A program made the position numbers and the translations under genes. Shown here piece after piece: positions 52,573-61,769 of a DNA stretch of 64,000 nt. Each line of letters begins with the position of its first letter. Position 1 is the first letter of the stretch. The stretch lies in assembly GCF_010728325.1 (NCBI RefSeq), contig NZ_AP022570.1:5022001-5086000 (forward strand). The letters are read 5' to 3'. A model generated the notes under the pieces. The model was not told where the DNA came from. It did not search any database and was given only the letters and a program-made list of their open reading frames with translations. The DNA comes from Mycolicibacterium poriferae (GTDB lineage Bacteria; Actinomycetota; Actinomycetes; Mycobacteriales; Mycobacteriaceae).

Positions 52573-53096
52573 TAGCCGACCCCCGTTGCTTCGCATGCAC
52601 TTTCAGCGGCCCGCAGGGCACTCGAGTACTGATCAACCATGTCGTTGGAAACGGAGGCGGGTTCACGGCGCAAATCTGCGTCGACCACAGCCACGATCGA
52701 GCGCCGGACACCAGCGAGCGCATCAACAATTTCTCGTGGTACGCCTGGACCTAGCCGGGTGGCCATATAGTTCAACTCCGCACCCACCGCGCTGAAGTAG
52801 TAGCCCTGCACCCCCAGGCTTTGTGATGATTCCCAGTCATTGGCCCGGTCGACGCGATCGATGAAGGCGCCACGCGCAATCCCAACACCGCTCTTGAAGT
52901 TCCTCAGGCCAACACACGCCTCAATTGCTGCGTCGTGCTTTTCTGAGGGCTCCGCAGCAGACGTGGACGAGGTCGACGGCCTTATCGCGTGTTCAGTCTG
53001 CCCACGTGGGAAGATATTGAGACTCACAGCGAGTGACATGATGGCAACGACGGTGCTAACGACCGCGAGGTAGAACGCCAGCTTGCTCACAGTCAC
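52572..53096 (-). CDS. Single-span membrane protein of the type VII-like operon
   Basis: The 174-residue product starts at GTG 53096, overlapping the upstream stop by 4 nt. One N-terminal membrane span (LAFYLAVVSTVVAIMSLAVSLNIF) is followed by a Ser/Thr-rich linker and an extracellular helical domain with two Cys (EACVGLRNF and SACEATG) that may pair. Size and position are like Rv3901c. It could anchor or present its operon partners at the membrane. Confidence 0.65.
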   Translation of the reverse strand: MTVSKLAFYLAVVSTVVAIMSLAVSLNIFPRGQTEHAIRPSTSSTSAAEPSEKHDAAIEACVGLRNFKSGVGIARGAFIDRVDRANDWESSQSLGVQGYYFSAVGAELNYMATRLGPGVPREIVDALAGVRRSIVAVVDADLRREPASVSNDMVDQYSSALRAAESACEATGVG

Positions 53097-53389
53097 TCCA
53101 CCACGGATTGAAGCTGTGTCGCGTTCAGTTCATCAACGACAACAAGGGAATTAACTGCTGCGGCCGCTGCAGTGCTCAACGCTTCAACACGCAGAAGAAG
53201 CCCCGCCGCGTGACCCTGCTGGGCAGCGACAGAAGTGAAGTCTGCGAGGCCGGCTGCGGCGTCGATGATGGACAGCCTGCCGCTAGCGATTGGACCGGCC
53301 GGTTCAACAGACGCGGCGTCTGAACCGGCCACGGCAGCTGCCGCAATTCCGCCCCATGCGGGCGCCGGCTGCAGATCTAGACGCTCCAT
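53093..53389 (-). CDS. Small ESX/EspC-like helical protein, first gene of the operon
   Basis: The 98-residue product starts at ATG 53389. It is Ala-rich and helical (LSIIDAAAGLADFTSVAAQQGHAAGLLLRVEALSTAAAAAVNSLVVVDELNATQLQ), without signal peptide, about the length of WXG100 or EspC-like substrates. A WxG motif is not present in the turn (WGG occurs near residue 12 only). It is the likely secreted or chaperoned partner in a four-gene coupled operon. Family membership is a structural guess. Confidence 0.6.
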   Translation of the reverse strand: MERLDLQPAPAWGGIAAAAVAGSDAASVEPAGPIASGRLSIIDAAAGLADFTSVAAQQGHAAGLLLRVEALSTAAAAAVNSLVVVDELNATQLQSVVE

Positions 53390-53676
53390 GACTCATAAAG
53401 TACCGCTTCGCACGGACAGTTCGCCACAGCTGAGCACACATTTGTTCAGCGGATAATCCCAGTTCAGTAGGCTGATCTGCAATTTCACGCAAACAGGGCA
53501 CTGGCAGCCGCGTCATGTCCAAAACGTTTGATTCCAACCGAACTCTCATATGTCAGGATCAGTCACGCTGGGATTGACGCCGCCGCCTGTTTGCATGGCC
53601 AGCCATGCCTCATCAAGTGAAGGCGGAACACGACATGCTTCGCATCTGACGGGGTAGCGCCGAGCCAGGGTATGCG

Positions 53677-54549
53677 TTAACCCCTATTTGGATAGACCAC
53701 TTTGGCGAGTTCTCGGGCGGCCTCAAATGTGCTGCGGTCCAACTCTTTACGCCGTGCCCGCTCAGCCACACTCGACAATAGTATCTTCATGGCATCCGCG
53801 TTTTGGAGCGCGAATTCTACCGCGTCGCATGCGGAACGAATTACCGGAGCGGTGGCGCCGTGTTGCTGTGTACTCGATGCACTTCGGACGGCAGCACGAG
53901 GAACCTCGACGATGCGAATCGGTTCTCCGTGCCGCTGTGCTGCTGTACGCGCCGCCGAGGCGTCTCTGCGGCACGTGTCAGAGCAATAGCGACGCGGACG
54001 CCCTCGCCGGGAAGTGACTTCGGGATCCAGCATGACCGCATCGCAACGGACGCACCGATTCGGATCGGATGTCGGGTAGTTGTCCGCTGCGATCGGTTGA
54101 TGATGGTCAACGCCAATTGCGCTATGGCTCACCAAACTTGCGCCGTTTGCGCTTAGAGCCGCGGCGTTTCGAGACTCCGTTGCACGCTGCGCGCCGCCCT
54201 CGTCAGCACGCGCTCTGCGAAGGACATTTTGGAGGTCGCGAACCTCGACCTCCGCAAGAGTAGCGATCGACGCGATCGTCTGACCGCGGTCCCTCATCCG
54301 CCCGGTAACCGTTTGCAGGTTGACGAAGTGACTCACACGCTTGCGGGCTGCGTCCATGCGCACGTTTTCATTCACTTGATCGAGGCGCACACTCTCCCAA
54401 GCGTCAACGGCGCGCAGCCGCTGGAGCAGCACACGAACCGAGGCGGCATCGTCTACGTTGGCACGTTCAAGGTTCGCGCGTTTCTCGTTCGCCCTGCGCT
54501 GCGCTTCCACCGCACGCTTGCGCGCCCGCAACTTCTCACTTCCGCTCAT
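53677..54549 (-). CDS. Basic helical protein with Cys4 zinc finger
   Basis: The 290-residue product starts at ATG 54549. The N-terminal 60 residues are highly charged coiled coil (SEKLRARKRAVEAQRRANEKRANLERA). A possible HTH is at about 90-115 (QTIASIATLAEVEVRDLQNVLRRAR). A zinc-binding segment, CVRCDAVMLDP then RRGRPRRYCSDTCRRDA, resembles the CGNR/FCS-type fingers of transcription factors. It is probably a DNA-binding regulator of the element, and no family name is assigned. Confidence 0.6.
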   Translation of the reverse strand: MSGSEKLRARKRAVEAQRRANEKRANLERANVDDAASVRVLLQRLRAVDAWESVRLDQVNENVRMDAARKRVSHFVNLQTVTGRMRDRGQTIASIATLAEVEVRDLQNVLRRARADEGGAQRATESRNAAALSANGASLVSHSAIGVDHHQPIAADNYPTSDPNRCVRCDAVMLDPEVTSRRGRPRRYCSDTCRRDASAARTAAQRHGEPIRIVEVPRAAVRSASSTQQHGATAPVIRSACDAVEFALQNADAMKILLSSVAERARRKELDRSTFEAARELAKVVYPNRG

Positions 54550-54715
54550 AGACGCAAACGTAGGACGGGCCGCGCGCTATCGTCCACCACCACAGCCACA
54601 TTCGCGAGCAACTAGGGCTGGCTGCTCGGAATCTCCGAACTGCCTACGATGCCACCGCGCCGTCTACGCAGGGAGAGTCGGTTAATACACCAGTCAGCGG
54701 CAAGCCGATTAACCG

Positions 54716-55636
54716 TCAGTCGTCGACGGTTGTTTCGCCCTCACGGCGGCTTATGTAGTTGCCGCGCGCCGCGCGCCTCTCTGCGTCGGCGACGTCAGCG
54801 TTGAACGTGGCGGCGAACTCTGTGTACTTGACGTCGAGCAGGCGCTCGTCAGGCGGCGCGGGTTGCACGGCGGCTGGAATTGTGAGGGCGTAGTAGGCGT
54901 AGCGGCTGTCGAGACGGTTTTCCGGCACCAAGGTGATTAGCCGTGGGGTGAGGCCGCACTCTGCCGCCAGGTTCCAAAACTCTTCGATGGTGAAGGTGGT
55001 GGTCGATGCGAGGTTTCGGTCGTAGGCTGTCCCGGCGAAGCCGCGGGTCCGACGATCGCTGGTGTGGTACTTGATTTGGACCAGCGCCGTGCCTCCGGGG
55101 GCCAACACGGTGCGGGCGATTTTAAGGATGGCCCGTACCGCGTTCGCGCCCGTCGTTAGCTCGATCACGTATAGACACAGGAAGACATCGCAGCTGCCCG
55201 CCAATCCGACGGTGGCTTGTTCGGGGCAGGCGAGGTCGATGCGCCGTGTCTCGACGGGTGTCGTGCACGTTGCGCGGACTTGTCGGACGCATTCGTCGAG
55301 GTTTTCTTGGGAGATGTCGGCGGCGATGAAGCGCTGCGCATGGGGGGCGAAAGCCACGGCGTTTGCCCCGCCGCCGGCGCCCCACTCCATCACCGTGTTC
55401 GGGCTGGGCGAATTAAGGGCTCGGGCGAAGGTTTCATAGATCTTCCAGTGGTCGTCACCAACCTCCAGCCAGGCTTGATCGCCGATTCCGTTGCGCCAGT
55501 GTGAATTCGCTTCCCAGGCCGATCCTGTGGGCGCAGACCAGTAGCGGGCGGCTTGCCCGGCGATCCGGTTCCGGAATCGCCGCCTTCCCGCTGCTGCCAG
55601 CGCTGCTGCCAGGATTCGCTCGCCTCGCACTGCCAC
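54716..55636 (-). CDS. SAM-dependent methyltransferase
   Basis: The 306-residue product starts at GTG 55636, with GGAGG 7 nt upstream; the frame is open 32 codons further without a ribosome site. Class I methyltransferase motifs: VMEWGAGGGANAVAFAPHAQRFIAADIS (motif I and II), CDVFLCLYVIEL, and APGGTALVQIKYH. The substrate is unknown. It is the last minus-strand gene before the AAA+ gene and could be element cargo. Confidence 0.8.
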   Translation of the reverse strand: MAVRGERILAAALAAAGRRRFRNRIAGQAARYWSAPTGSAWEANSHWRNGIGDQAWLEVGDDHWKIYETFARALNSPSPNTVMEWGAGGGANAVAFAPHAQRFIAADISQENLDECVRQVRATCTTPVETRRIDLACPEQATVGLAGSCDVFLCLYVIELTTGANAVRAILKIARTVLAPGGTALVQIKYHTSDRRTRGFAGTAYDRNLASTTTFTIEEFWNLAAECGLTPRLITLVPENRLDSRYAYYALTIPAAVQPAPPDERLLDVKYTEFAATFNADVADAERRAARGNYISRREGETTVDD

Positions 55637-56038
55637 GTCGATACCTCCGGTCAAGGACTTGTTTCCGGTTGGGCTGACAGTAACCGGCCTTCCCTGGACG
55701 TGGCCGCCTTCGACGCCGGACCGACCCCGCATTAGTCGCCGCCCTCTAGGACGCGATGATCAGCCCGCCGATTGGAACGGGTGTCGCGTCCACACCAATC
55801 AGCTAGTCAACCAGCGCCGACCATCGCTAGCGGCACACCACTGCGCCTCCAGAGACACCTCCGGGCAGCTTGTGGGCCAGCCAGCGCGCGGCCGGTGGCT
55901 GAGCGGGCAAGGAATCCTCGGACAGCTATCTGGAGGCTGTTGGCGCTGCTAGAGAGCACCACATTGTGCGGCGCTGAACCCGCGGTGGTGCGCGCATCTG
56001 CAATGATCGAGCGAGCGGCATTGTGCAAGGAGGGGGCC
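55637..56038. other. Gap between the methyltransferase and AAA+ genes
   Basis: No gene is seen. A long open frame leads into the AAA+ gene from 55772 but lacks protein-like character before ATG 56039. The gap should hold divergent promoters. Confidence 0.45.
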
Positions 56039-57001
56039 ATGGCGAGGTCTGACCTGGTGATTGATCTGGTCGAGGCGCAGCAGCGTGGCGACGTCGCCCG
56101 CTTTCGCATGCTGGTGGAGGCGATCATCGCCGAGGAGCGCAACAATCAGCACCATCTTGTGGCTGATCGTCTGTCCGAATTGATCACCACTGCCGGTGCT
56201 CGCAGCCTGCTCGCCCGTGATGACACCGCCCGCCAGGTCGCTGATCTGGTCACCGAAATTGTGCCTAAGCGGCGATTGTCAGAGGTGCATCTGGCGCCGG
56301 CCGTCACGACGGCAGTGACCGAGATCATCGAGGAGCATCACCGTAGCGAGCTTCTCCGCAGCCACGGCCTGGAACCGCGCAACCGCATCCTTTTGGAAGG
56401 TCCGCCTGGAAACGGTAAAACCTCGCTTGCTGAAGCATTGGCAGCGGAGTTGATGGTGCCGTTCTACGCCGTGCGTTACGAGGGAGTTGTATCTAGCTTT
56501 CTCGGAGAAACAACGAGTCGAATCGATCACGTTTTCGAGTTCGCAAGGACTCGGCGCTGCGTGCTCTTTTTCGACGAGTTCGACACCATCGCCAAGGAGC
56601 GCTCCGACGCGCACGAAACCGGCGAAATCAAGCGCGTCGTTTCGACGCTGCTCCTACAGATCGATCGCTTGCCCTCCCACGTCGTCGCCGTCTGCGCGAC
56701 CAACCATGGCGAACTGCTCGACCGCGCGGCATGGCGCCGCTTTCAGGTGCGGTTAACACTGCCTCCCCCGTCGCGCATACAGGCCACGGCTTTTCTCGAG
56801 CAGCTGCGTATGCGGCTCGGCGGGAACCTCGGTATGGCGCCGCGCACCCTCGCCGACAAGCTTGCCGGCGCCAGCTACGCCGACATCGAGGAGTTCGCGC
56901 TGGATGTCATGCGGCGCTATGTGTTGTCGCTACCCGATGGCCGTGTCGAGGATGTGGTGCGCGAACGGCTCAAGCAGCGCAACGCCATGAGGGAGATGTG
57001 A
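56039..57001 (+). CDS. AAA+ ATPase of the subtilase-associated type
   Basis: The 320-residue product starts at ATG 56039, with AAGGAGGGGG upstream. The N-terminal domain is LVIDLVEAQQRGDVARFRMLVEAIIAEERNNQHHLVADRL. The ATPase domain has LLEGPPGNGKTSLAEALAAEL (Walker A), VLFFDEFDTIAKERSD (Walker B), VVAVCATNHGELLDRAAWRRF (sensor 1 and Arg finger). This N-terminal pattern is seen in ATPases encoded beside S8 subtilisin-like proteases in paired systems of unknown or defence-related role. No protease gene follows here, so the pair is incomplete or the gene works alone. Confidence 0.8.
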   Translation: MARSDLVIDLVEAQQRGDVARFRMLVEAIIAEERNNQHHLVADRLSELITTAGARSLLARDDTARQVADLVTEIVPKRRLSEVHLAPAVTTAVTEIIEEHHRSELLRSHGLEPRNRILLEGPPGNGKTSLAEALAAELMVPFYAVRYEGVVSSFLGETTSRIDHVFEFARTRRCVLFFDEFDTIAKERSDAHETGEIKRVVSTLLLQIDRLPSHVVAVCATNHGELLDRAAWRRFQVRLTLPPPSRIQATAFLEQLRMRLGGNLGMAPRTLADKLAGASYADIEEFALDVMRRYVLSLPDGRVEDVVRERLKQRNAMREM

Positions 57002-57283
57002 CCTCTGTCCTTCGGCGCCCCGCACGGTGACGCGCGCTGTCCCGTCGACAATCTGAGCCATTTCCGGACGCGAACAGCGACGTGCGCTACTGCCGCATCG
57101 GCGAGGTCTCAAGAGAAGCCGGTGTTGGTTATCGCCAAACGGCGGTGGTTGAGACTCGCAGACGAAGGGTCGCATCGAGCCATCTACGTAGGCCGGCAGT
57201 AGTTGATGACGAATGAATCTCGTTCGTATTGAGATGTGGCCTCATGCAGCCAGTGTCGAGGGTGGCGCTGTCATCCTGGTTCG

Positions 57284-58120
57284 GTGGCGCCTAGGACAGC
57301 GAAGAAGACCGACAGCCGGTTAGCGGCTCGGCTTGCCGCGCTCGCCTCACTAGGCGCTTCTGTCATCCACTTCGCCGTCGTTCCCGCCCACTGGCAGGAA
57401 TGGATGCCAGCGGGCCTGTTTTTCGCTGCCATCGCGCTGTTCCAACTGTTGTGGGCGCGGCTAGTACTCACCCGTACCACCACCCCGGTGCTGGCTCTTG
57501 GCATCATGGTCAACCTTGCCGTTATTGCGCTTTGGTCCGTGTCGAGAACCGCGGGAGCGCCGCTCGGGCCCCACGCCGGTCAAGCCGAACTGATCCAAGC
57601 CGCGGACCTATGCGCGTTGCTGCTTCAGATCTATGTCGTCATGGGCGCTGGCTGGGTCTGGCACCGCGGCCTTCAAGGAGAACCGGTGCCCGCCTTCGGC
57701 AGCGCCATGGTGCTCCTGGGCGCGATTGGGATCGTCACGTTGGCGTCCACAGTGGGCGCTGCCTCTGGTCTACGGCACGGCCACCACGCCCCAGCCGGCG
57801 CTGAAGCAGGGGCTCATCACCACGGAGCTGGTGCAGAGCAGACTGACGACCATCACAGCCATCCTGAACCATCCCCTGCAGCGCCCGCTGGGGAGCCCGC
57901 CTCCGATAATCACGGAACCAGTGCAGAACACGTCGACGACCATCACAATCACGATCCGGAACCGACGTCTCCCCCGCCTGCCGTGCGCCCAGTCGAAGCT
58001 CCTGCGCCCGGCGCTGGCTCTGGCGGCGCGCCTGAGCAGGCTACGCCCGTGCCCATCAGCGAGCCGCTTCCAGCAGCGACGCCGCTAGACGACCACCAAG
58101 ACCACGACCATGTGCATTGA
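57284..58120 (+). CDS. His-rich polytopic membrane protein, probable metal binding
   Basis: The product is about 278 residues from GTG 57284; GTG 57236 is also open and neither start has a strong ribosome site. Four to five hydrophobic spans fill the first 150 residues (LAALASLGASVIHFAVVPAHW, MPAGLFFAAIALFQLLWARLVL, VLALGIMVNLAVIALWSV, ALLLQIYVVMGAGWVW, AMVLLGAIGIVTLASTVGAAS). The tail is rich in His, Asp, Glu and Pro (GHHAPAGAEAGAHHHGAG, DDHHSHPEP, DDHQDHDHVH). The copper genes next door suggest a copper or zinc role. Confidence 0.7.
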   Translation: MAPRTAKKTDSRLAARLAALASLGASVIHFAVVPAHWQEWMPAGLFFAAIALFQLLWARLVLTRTTTPVLALGIMVNLAVIALWSVSRTAGAPLGPHAGQAELIQAADLCALLLQIYVVMGAGWVWHRGLQGEPVPAFGSAMVLLGAIGIVTLASTVGAASGLRHGHHAPAGAEAGAHHHGAGAEQTDDHHSHPEPSPAAPAGEPASDNHGTSAEHVDDHHNHDPEPTSPPPAVRPVEAPAPGAGSGGAPEQATPVPISEPLPAATPLDDHQDHDHVH

Positions 58121-58154
58121 CCTACGCATGCGTGGCCAATCCACGGACTGACGG

Positions 58155-58661
58155 CTAGTTTCCGCCCGTCAGGTCTGCCCGCCCGATGGCGTCGCCCGGA
58201 TGACGCACGATGTCGAGGGCCGACATTCCGATGCCGTAGGTGGATAACCATCGCCTCGGCCGGACCGCGATGAAGCACAGCTCAGCACTCTGAGAGACGA
58301 TGCGCTCCTCGGCGGCGAGAATGCGACGGAGGAACCAGTCCGCATGGAATGCCCCTCGCGCGTCGGCGTTTTCGTGGTTCAGTATTTCGGCCGACCCCGC
58401 AAACTGGACAGCTGCCGGCGGCATCATGGGGAGAAAGCGGTGCGGCACGGGAATGACGAAGGCTACCTGTGGGCGTCGTCGGATGTTTCCCACCTTGACG
58501 TTCGTAGTCCGGGTCGTGATGTACAACGTCAGGTTTGTGCCTTCACCGGCCGCTGCGTACGTGACGGCCGTCGCGTGGGGGTTGCCGCTGCTATCGAGCG
58601 TCGACAGGGTGCCGAACGACCGTCGTCGAATCGAATTTTCGACAGTGGCGGGGTCGGTCAC
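58155..58661 (-). CDS. PPOX-family FMN/F420-binding protein
   Basis: The 168-residue product starts at GTG 58661. It shows RRRSFGTLSTLDSSGNPHATAVTYAAAGEGTNLTLYITTRTTNVKVGNIRRRPQVAFVIPV, the split-barrel pattern of pyridoxamine 5'-phosphate oxidase-like proteins. The cofactor (FMN or F420) and substrate are undetermined. It lies between convergent genes at the edge of the copper cluster. Confidence 0.83.
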   Translation of the reverse strand: MTDPATVENSIRRRSFGTLSTLDSSGNPHATAVTYAAAGEGTNLTLYITTRTTNVKVGNIRRRPQVAFVIPVPHRFLPMMPPAAVQFAGSAEILNHENADARGAFHADWFLRRILAAEERIVSQSAELCFIAVRPRRWLSTYGIGMSALDIVRHPGDAIGRADLTGGN

Positions 58662-58876
58662 TGGTGCTCCTTCCTCCGCTTCCCCGGCTCCGATTGGGTG
58701 GCTTGTCGCTCAGCTACACGCCGTCTACGGCGCATCCGAAGGTACCGGCGGTCGACGGATAATTGAGAATTCGACCGGCGACTGCATTTGCTTTCTTCGT
58801 GCGAAGCTCCACCTGGTGGGGAGCGGCGATTCGAACTTCCCATGGTCGCCGGATGCTCCACATGGTGGGCCGTCCC

Positions 58877-61009
58877 CTAACGGTTGAGAACGGCACGGGT
58901 GCTCGCCTCGGGCGCCAAATCGAGGCGGCGCAGAAGTTGCGCGTTGAGCGCTACGACGATCGTTGACAGTGACATGAGGATGGCGCCGACCGACATGGGC
59001 AGCACGATGCCGATGGGTGCCAGCACACCAGCAGCCAGGGGCACAGAGATGAGGTTGTACCCGGCGCCCCACCAGAGATTCTGTTTCATCTTGCGGTAGC
59101 TGGCGCGGGACAGCTCGATGACCGACAGCACCGAGCGGGGGTCGGAACTGGCCAGGATGACACCGGCGGAAGCGATGGCGACGTCAGTGCCGGCACCGAT
59201 GGCGATGCCGACGTCGGCCTGCGCCAAGGCGGGGGCATCGTTGACTCCATCGCCGACCATGGCAACCTTTTTGCCCTCGTGTTGCAGGGCAGCAACTTTC
59301 GACGCCTTGTCTTCGGGGCGCACCCCCGCGAACACCCGGTCGATGCCCAGTTCGTGGCCGACACTATTGGCGACGGCTTCGGCGTCGCCGGTGATCATGA
59401 CGACTTGCACGCCAAGCTTGTGCAGCGCATCGACGGCTTCGCGGGATTCGGGGCGGATCTCGTCGGCCAAGCGCAGGCCGCCGAGCACCTCTCCGTCGCG
59501 GATGACGTGCAGAATGATGGCGCCTTCGCCGCGCCACGCGGTGGCCGCGGGGACCTCCTGGGCGCCGACTTCTTCGAGAAGTCGGGGGCCGCCCACTCGG
59601 ATTTCGTGCCCGTCGACCGTCGCAGTCACACCGACGGCAGGAGAGGACGAGAAGCCGCTGGCGCGCGGCACGGTTAATCCCCTATCCTCGGCGGCTTTCA
59701 CGATGGCCCGCGCCAGGGGGTGTTCACTGTCGGTCTCGGCGGCGGCGGCGAGCGCGAGCACGGTGTCGCCGTCGTCGTCTCCGGTCGCCTCGACGGCGGT
59801 GACGGTGGGTTCGCCTTTCGTCAGGGTGCCGGTCTTGTCGAACAGCACGGCGTCGACAGTGCGCATACCTTCCAGGGCCAGCCGGTCTTTGATCAAGACG
59901 CCGCCTCTGGCGGCGCGTTCGGTGGCGATGGACACGACCAGTGGTATCGCCAGGCCCAGCGCATGAGGGCAGGCGATGACCAGCACGGTGATCGCTCGTA
60001 CCACCGAGGCATCGGGGTTGCCGACGATTGTCCATGCCGCCGCGGTGATCGCGGCGGTGATCAGGGCGAACCAGAACAGCCAGCCGGCGGCCTTGTCGGC
60101 AAGGCGCTGGGCACGCGAGGACGAATTCTGTGCTTCGGTGACCAGGCGTTGGATGCCTGCTAGGGCGGTGTCGTCGCCGGTGGCGGTGATCTGGACCCGA
60201 AGCCCGGAATCGGTGGCGACGGTGCCGGCTGTGACGGGATCCCCGACGCCGCGGGTAACGGGCCGGGATTCGCCGGTCACCATGGACTCGTCCATGTCGG
60301 CGCGTCCGTCGACGATCTTGCCGTCGGCAGGGATGCTGCCGCCGGGTCGGACTACAACGACATCGCCGACGTGCAGGTCGGCCGGCGAGACGGTGACGGT
60401 GCGGTCGCCGTCGATCTTCTCGGCTTCGTCGGGAAGTAGTGCGGCCAGTGAGTCCAGCGCTGAGGTGGTCTGGGCCAGCGAGCGCATTTCTACCCAGTGG
60501 CCGAGCAGCATGATGACGATGAGAAGGGCGAGTTCCCACCAGAATTCCAGCTCGTGGTGGAGCAGGCCCAAGCTCGCGCCCCAGGACGCGAAAAAGGCGA
60601 CGGTGATCGCCAGTCCGATCAGGAGCATCATTCCTGGCTTGCGGGAACGGATCTCGTTCAGCGCACCGGTGAGGAAGGGGCGGCCACCGACGACGTACAT
60701 CACTGTCCCGAGCAGGGGCGCGATCCAGCGTGCGCCGGGGAAGTCGGGGACGTCGTAACCGAGCAGCATCGCGAACATGGTTGAGAACGCGACGACCGGT
60801 ATGGCGATGATCAGGTTGATCCAGAAGAGCTTGCGGAATTGGGCCACGTGGTCACCGCCGTGGCCGCTATGGCCAGTGTGGCCGGTGTGATTGTCATGGC
60901 CGTGGTGTTCGCCGTGTGGGTGGGTGTCAGGGTGTGCGCTGGGGAATTGGTGCTGGGCGTGCCCGCCAGGGTGGGATGTTGCGACGCCGTGGTCATCGCG
61001 GTTTGTCAT
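58877..61009 (-). CDS. P1B-type heavy-metal ATPase, CPH type (CopB-like)
   Basis: The 710-residue product starts at ATG 61009 after AAGGAAAG. The N-terminus (residues about 5-55) is His-rich (HPHGEHHGHDNHTGHTGHSG). The pump core shows the TGES phosphatase loop (MVTGESRP), the transmembrane metal site ACPHALG (CPH instead of CPC), DKTGTLTKGEP with the phosphorylated Asp, and [15 protein letters not shown] plus a His-rich tail is the P1B-3/CopB subgroup, which exports Cu from the cytoplasm. It is the last gene of the copper operon. Confidence 0.93.
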   Translation of the reverse strand: MTNRDDHGVATSHPGGHAQHQFPSAHPDTHPHGEHHGHDNHTGHTGHSGHGGDHVAQFRKLFWINLIIAIPVVAFSTMFAMLLGYDVPDFPGARWIAPLLGTVMYVVGGRPFLTGALNEIRSRKPGMMLLIGLAITVAFFASWGASLGLLHHELEFWWELALLIVIMLLGHWVEMRSLAQTTSALDSLAALLPDEAEKIDGDRTVTVSPADLHVGDVVVVRPGGSIPADGKIVDGRADMDESMVTGESRPVTRGVGDPVTAGTVATDSGLRVQITATGDDTALAGIQRLVTEAQNSSSRAQRLADKAAGWLFWFALITAAITAAAWTIVGNPDASVVRAITVLVIACPHALGLAIPLVVSIATERAARGGVLIKDRLALEGMRTVDAVLFDKTGTLTKGEPTVTAVEATGDDDGDTVLALAAAAETDSEHPLARAIVKAAEDRGLTVPRASGFSSSPAVGVTATVDGHEIRVGGPRLLEEVGAQEVPAATAWRGEGAIILHVIRDGEVLGGLRLADEIRPESREAVDALHKLGVQVVMITGDAEAVANSVGHELGIDRVFAGVRPEDKASKVAALQHEGKKVAMVGDGVNDAPALAQADVGIAIGAGTDVAIASAGVILASSDPRSVLSVIELSRASYRKMKQNLWWGAGYNLISVPLAAGVLAPIGIVLPMSVGAILMSLSTIVVALNAQLLRRLDLAPEASTRAVLNR

Positions 61010-61064
61010 GTTCTTTCCTTAGGGGACTTCGCGTTTCAGTCGACGCGCATTGATGATGTGGGTG

Positions 61065-61394
61065 TTAGGAACGCACCAAGCGGGCGATGGCTTCAGAGGC
61101 TTCTGTGAGTTTGGCGTCAGCGGCCGGTCCGCCGGTGGCGGCGGCGTCACGGACGCAGTGGCGAAGATGGTCGTCAAGCAGTGCCAGCGCGACGCCTTGG
61201 AGGGCTTTGGTGAGCGCGTCTGTTTGGGTCAGGATGTCGATGCAGTACCGCTCCTCTTCGATCATTCTGCTGATGCCGCGGGCTTGGCCTTCGATGCGCT
61301 TCAACCGCTTGAGGTATTTGTCTTTATCGGTGATGTAGCCGTGGTGGGTGGTGCCTGTTGAGGGGCAGTGCCTGGTGTTGTCGGCGTGGGTCAT
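61065..61394 (-). CDS. csoR: CsoR-family copper-sensing repressor
   Basis: The 109-residue product starts at ATG 61394 after AAGGAAAG. The family core is DKDKYLKRLKRIEGQARGISRMIEEERYCIDILTQTDALTKALQGVALALLDDHLRHCV. The Cu(I) ligands are the Cys in YCIDIL and His and Cys in DDHLRHC (C-H-C pattern). It lies between the two copper pumps and its gene should be part of the operon it represses. The N-terminus adds a His/Thr-rich tail (THHGY). Confidence 0.9.
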   Translation of the reverse strand: MTHADNTRHCPSTGTTHHGYITDKDKYLKRLKRIEGQARGISRMIEEERYCIDILTQTDALTKALQGVALALLDDHLRHCVRDAAATGGPAADAKLTEASEAIARLVRS

Positions 61395-61464
61395 GACGCT
61401 TTCCTTGTGCGTGGTGGTGACTAACTTTGGGTGCCCGGCGAGGAGTGCGCGACGAGGGTCGCGG

Positions 61465-61743
61465 TCATGCGGCGGAGGCATACTTGTCGGGGTCGCGGTC
61501 GAAGCGTGGTCCGCATCCCTTGCAGCAGAACCAGTAACGCCGACCGCGATAGTCACGGAATAGTCCCGCCGCTTCGGCGATCGTCTTGTTCACCGGAGTG
61601 CCGGGCATCACGGGGCAGGTGGTCTCGTTCTGCGATCCGAGGTGAAGCAGGTTCCTCGCCGTAGGGTCGATGGGTGAGGTATCGATTTTGTCGGCTGCGC
61701 CGCTGCAGCAGCAGGCTGACGTGCGGTTCTGATTCTCGGACAT
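61465..61743 (-). CDS. YHS-domain metal-binding protein
   Basis: The 92-residue product starts at ATG 61743. A Cys cluster (TSACCCSGAADK) opens the protein, and a YHS domain follows: ETTCPVMPGTPVNKTIAEAAGLFRDYRGRRYWFCCKGCGPRFDRDPDKY. The domain has Cys ligands (CPVM, CCKGC) and is often fused to or encoded beside P1B ATPases, where it binds copper. It sits between CopA and CsoR. Confidence 0.88.
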   Translation of the reverse strand: MSENQNRTSACCCSGAADKIDTSPIDPTARNLLHLGSQNETTCPVMPGTPVNKTIAEAAGLFRDYRGRRYWFCCKGCGPRFDRDPDKYASAA

Positions 61744-61769
61744 GGGTTCTCCTCACAGGTGGCGGTGAT

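Noticed and set aside
46950..57235. Complete prophage
   Set aside because: No terminase, portal, capsid, tail, holin or lysin genes are visible.
58662..58876. tRNA-like or small gene between the PPOX and CopB-like genes
   Set aside because: GATTCGAAC resembles a T loop but no cloverleaf can be built around it, and no coding frame is convincing.
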